From positions 62,001 through 126,000 of the forward strand of contig JALMLS010000332.1 in NCBI GenBank assembly GCA_038496445.1: a stretch of 64,000 bases of DNA, given 5' to 3'. The translations under genes and the position numbers were made by a program. Positions 60,737 to 64,000 of the stretch are shown here, one piece after another. This DNA comes from Trichosphaerium sp. ATCC 40318. Its lineage: Eukaryota; Discosea; Flabellinia; Trichosidae. Positions within the stretch are counted from its first letter, which is position 1. Each line of letters begins with the position of its first letter. Below the pieces are notes generated by a model that did not search any database, was not told where the DNA came from, and saw only the letters and a list, made by a program, of their open reading frames with translations.

Positions 60737-61084
60737 ATGGGTGGTAAGGTAATTCGAGAGGAAAAGCCTCCAAAGCAAAAAAAGAAGAAAGACGATGACA
60801 GTGATGAACCGTCTTATGACGGTTAGCGCTATTTTTGTAATTAAAAAAGCTATAAGTATCTCATAACGCTATAGATATCGTTGACGGCTTTCATAAACAC
60901 GTGACATCAAAAGACGGTTAGTTTTATATCCAAAATAACCGACTTGCCCTAAAAACTTAACCTTGTTTCGCTAGTTGAAGAAAAGTACTCAGACCATGAT
61001 GATTCTGGAGAGTATCATCTCATTTTTTGCTGCAACGTTAAAAAATGGAATCGAGACAGTGATAGTAGCAGCGACGAAGAGTAG
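60737..61084 (+). CDS. Small acidic three-exon protein, 78 residues
   Basis: Exons 60737-60821, 60875-60916 and 60975-61084 join in phase 1 at both introns (GTTAG donors, TAG acceptors). The product begins MGGKVIREEKPPKQKKKK, continues DDDSDEPSYDDIVDGF and HKHVTSKDVEEKYSDHDDSG, has one short hydrophobic core (EYHLIFCCNVKKWN) and ends DSDSSSDEE. The Lys run followed by acidic Ser repeats (casein-kinase-2-like sites) suits a nuclear or chaperone-type factor, but this is inference only. Three exons holding one frame is the main evidence. Confidence 0.55.
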
Positions 61085-61315
61085 AGTAGGTATCACAATG
61101 TTAACATTTTGGTCAATTAACATATCCAAAACAAAGCCTCTTCGTCACCATTCCTCCTACCATATCACGTGCACACAGAAACCCACTGTTGTACTACATA
61201 CAACCCTTGTATCAATTTAAAGTATTAGCCGCAGACACGTGTTTAAATTAATCTTGTAAGCAGCTCCTACTTTATTTTTTTTTTGTACAACAATTACACT
61301 TTTTTTTTTTCACTT
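61085..61315. other. Convergent 3' spacer
   Basis: 231 bp between the stop codons of converging genes; CACGTG at about 61165 and 61235 and two long T runs near 61285 and 61305, the latter fitting poly(A)-region sequence of the minus-strand gene. Confidence 0.4.
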
Positions 61316-64000
61316 TTAAGTTGATGGTAAAAGACATTTTTGTATTTGTTTTACCACCTTTGCAATCTTAACAAGCTGCTTCAAGTCTTCTGTTTCATAA
61401 AGAATAAAATCCTTTATACGTTTCAAGTACGCTTTAGCGTTAACATAATGTATTGATGTTATATCCTGAGCAACACGTAACTTTGATTTCATACCATCAA
61501 CAGGTCTAGAATAAACTTTTTGCTCAGGTTTAGAAACAAAAGCTTGTGCCATTGTCAACCCCTGTTGACAAAGAGTTAGCGTTTAAATCACGTGGCAATA
61601 GAGTAAATAGTCTACCTGGTTTATGAGTTTCATCTTCTCTGCAGCAGCACGTAAGGCTGCTACACCTTGAGTTTTTCTTATTTGTAAAAGTTGAGTTTCA
61701 AGGCAGTTATCAATTTCTTGACAACTTGCTGCTAGAACATGTTTGAAAAGCTTTACTTTATCTTCTGTAGAATCTTTCTTTTCAGCAACTTCATTTTTCG
61801 ATTCTTCTGGAGCATTAAAAGCCATTGGAAGCGAACTAAAAATACAATAAATAAAAGAAAAATAAAACGAAATGGGTTTCAAAGAAAGCACAAAAGGTTC
61901 TCTTGTTACCCTTTTCTGCGATGACCACTCTTTCTTGGAGTAGCTCCAGGTCTTGGAGCAGAACCTCTTTTACTTCGAGCATTTGAACTAGTCCAGTAAT
62001 AAGTATAAACCTGTAAAAGGCTCGCAAAGAAAGGAAGGGGTTTTTTTGAATCAAAAAACAAAAAAAATAGTTTAATACTCACGCTGGTTCTTTATCATAT
62101 ATAGGAGCCTTGTTCGCTGTTGAAGGAAACCACATAGATTCCTGAATTTCAACAAGAACTAAGAAATGTAAGCACTTGAATAAACGCGAAACTAAAATGA
62201 TAAAGTTGTAAACAAAAAAGCATACCATATTTATATTGCCACTGGACTATTGACTTATCTCGTGACCCTGTTAATACACACCCTCTTCCACAATCTAAAA
62301 TACATCTACAATCGTCCTCGTGGACTTTAATTTGCTTCAAGCAATCAAAGGTCTAAACAAAGGGTAATAAGCAAACACAACCGACATTGAACAAAAAACT
62401 TATAATTTTTAAACGTACTCTAGGGCTATATATGCGCACTGTACCGTGTCGTGATCCTGCCCATACGTACGATACACCAAACATAATTAAGGACAGGGTT
62501 AAAACCCTGTCATCTGTTTTAATTTCGTGTACATACTCACGACGCTAAGAAAAAAATCAGAAAGTTTTGATAAGGAAACCAAAAAAAAAACACAGTACCC
62601 AACGATCCCAAATTACAATTTTATGATTGCCACAAATCCACACGTGATTTCCAACTAATAAAATAGAATTTACTAAACCAACATCACAACGCCATGATTT
62701 AAGGCATTGTCCGCTTTCATACTCAATAACATGAATACCAGAGGCAGTACCAACCCAAACATGCCTATTTGAAAAAAAAAGTTAGACCTGGACTAAAAAC
62801 CGCGTACATACCTTTGACCCTCCAATCCATTATCTATAAAATACATACAACCAATAGGATCAGATACAGTCAAAGTCCCAGCAGGTTGATTATCCTTCCA
62901 AATATGAATGTGACCATTAACATCACCAGTCCATATTTCACCGGTGGATACCTCTTCAGGAACGAGCATCATTGCCTAAAAGCAAGCTATGTTAGAAATT
63001 TGGCTCTATCTATAGTTCTCTTATTTAAACAAACCTTAACTATACTTCTATGTTTTTGAAAACGTGTTATAAGCTCACAAGTCTACAAACGAAGTCAGAA
63101 CCAAACAATGTCAAAAAAAAAAACCAAAAAAAAATTAGTTGATATTATACCATGGAGTCCCACACTGATACTGTAAAGTCCTCGGATGCAGCCCACACAA
63201 GACTACCGTTTGTTTCAATCATATATATTTGCTTATCATGAGCAACAACATTTTTGACTGGTGCATCGGGGTCAATACCAATAGGTGTTTTTGCAGTTGA
63301 TCGTAGTTTATAAATAAAAATACTTCCTCGTGATGAACCACACCATACTTTATCACGGACCTTTGTCATACATATAATACCCTGATTACCATCAGGTGAT
63401 GTATGTCTAGAGTCCATAACCAAACGATCGACTTCTAAGTCTAAGACACGATCGAGATTTTCGGCATACTCCGCAGGAGCCTAAAACGCAATCAGAAGTT
63501 TTTCATTTTCCAAAAATAATTTGTCCTGGATACAGATTTCCACGTGCGAGCTTTGAAATATAAAGAACGCAATGATGACGTATTTTTCATTGTAATAAAA
63601 AATAACTAATGATGTTTTAAAGATTTTTACCTTCTCTTCAATTAATTGCTTTTCAAGTTTGTTTTTTATCAATTTTATATTTTTCTGAATAAGTTCAAGT
63701 CCTTTCTCATAATCCTCATGGGTTATCTTTAACATATCAGTCGATATTTCTTTTGTAGGCGGACGCTTTGCCTAAGACATTAACAGTGAGATTATATAAC
63801 CTAGTAACGGTAGTTTAAACATACACCAATCTGACCCAAAAAATGTCCAATCTTTTTACGATAATTTGTAATTAACGGTCCAAAAGGCTTCATGTAAACT
63901 TCACCTTCCTTATGAGACATATTCGCTATAGATTGTACAATTTTTGATGCAAGAATAAGACCACGACGTGCACGTGGTGTAATACCTAATACCAACATAA
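61316..64000 (-). CDS. RasGAP / WD40-repeat protein, 5' end beyond window
   Basis: Partial gene entering from the right edge. It opens inside the end of a RasGAP domain (RRGLILASKIVQSIANMSHK; VYMKPFGPLITNYRKKIGHF), as in neurofibromin-type GAPs. A Lys-rich coiled coil follows (YEKGLELIQKNIKLIKNKLE), then a WD40-type propeller (VWCGSSRGSIFIYK; SLVWAASEDFTVSVWDS; IWTGDVNGHIHIW; RHVWVGTASGIHVI; CVLTGSRDKSIVQWQYK). The end is a basic linker and a helical C-terminus (LAASCQEIDNCLETQLLQIR), stop TAA 61318-61316. About 12 exons in view. The join at about 62091-62012 needs a GC donor to keep the downstream frame; otherwise the C-terminal part may be a separate small gene starting MAFNAPEESK. It probably switches off a Ras-family GTPase; the arginine-finger half lies outside the window. 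Confidence 0.8.

Overview
This window is nuclear DNA of a single-celled or simple eukaryote. It is AT-rich and gene-dense. Most genes are split by many short introns, commonly about 45-120 nt, with a few up to about 260 nt. The 5' splice sites mostly read GTACG(T/C/A) and the 3' ends are usually TAG or CAG. Gene content points to Amorphea: a full talin with a FERM head, a GABA-B-like class C GPCR, two RGS proteins and a BRCA2 homologue. Ubiquitin carries Asp24 (as in fungi and plants) and an unusual Gln28. I cannot place the organism more closely; an early-diverging fungus or relative, or an amoebozoan, would fit.

Layout. 1-523 (-): end-truncated HxGH nucleotidyltransferase. 1342-2451 (+): polyubiquitin of four units, one abnormal. 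2687-3976 (+) and 10995-11951 (-): two intronless F-box/LRR paralogues. 4973-8732 (-): class C GPCR. 9.5-10.8 kb (+): two-pore K+ channel. 12044-13246 (+): mitochondrial FCP1/TIM50-like HAD protein. 13517-14612 (+): spliced F-box-like protein. 14820-15343 (-): unknown protein. 16028-16267 (+): small Lys/His-rich protein. 16979-20978 (-): GH31 alpha-glucosidase, divergent from 21135-22095 (+), signal peptidase subunit SPC3. 22444-31702 (+): talin. 32270-33085 (+): F-box-like/MORN_2 protein. 33848-36905 (-): two tandem RGS genes. 38259-40881 (+): multipass membrane protein. About 42 kb (+): secreted-looking protein. 42868-45099 (-): mitochondrial phenylalanyl-tRNA synthetase. 45573-51977 (+): BRCA2 homologue with a very large FxxA array. 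52228-54941 (+): sulfatase. 55002-56147 (-): isochorismatase-like hydrolase. 56268-58017 (+): acid lipase. 58.1-61.1 kb: small unknown genes. 61316-64000 (-): RasGAP/WD40 protein running off the right edge.

How the genes relate. There are no operons; genes are single units, often divergent with 90-160 bp between start codons. Functional themes are G-protein signalling (class C receptor, two RGS proteins, a RasGAP), adhesion and cytoskeleton (talin), lysosomal or secretory hydrolysis (GH31, sulfatase, lipase, SPC3), mitochondrial function (PheRS, FCP1-like) and recombination repair (BRCA2). Four F-box or F-box-like genes, three without introns, form an accessory layer.

Most interesting: the BRCA2 FxxA array with an interspersed second repeated module; a polyubiquitin unit whose Leu67-His68 is replaced by Lys-Thr-Pro-Ile; the strong excess of the palindrome CACGTG outside exons; the GTACGT donor rule with apparent GC-AG exceptions; and intronless repeat-type F-box genes that resemble giant-virus protein families. 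Exon joins were made by hand from splice signals and reading frame and have not been checked against transcripts.
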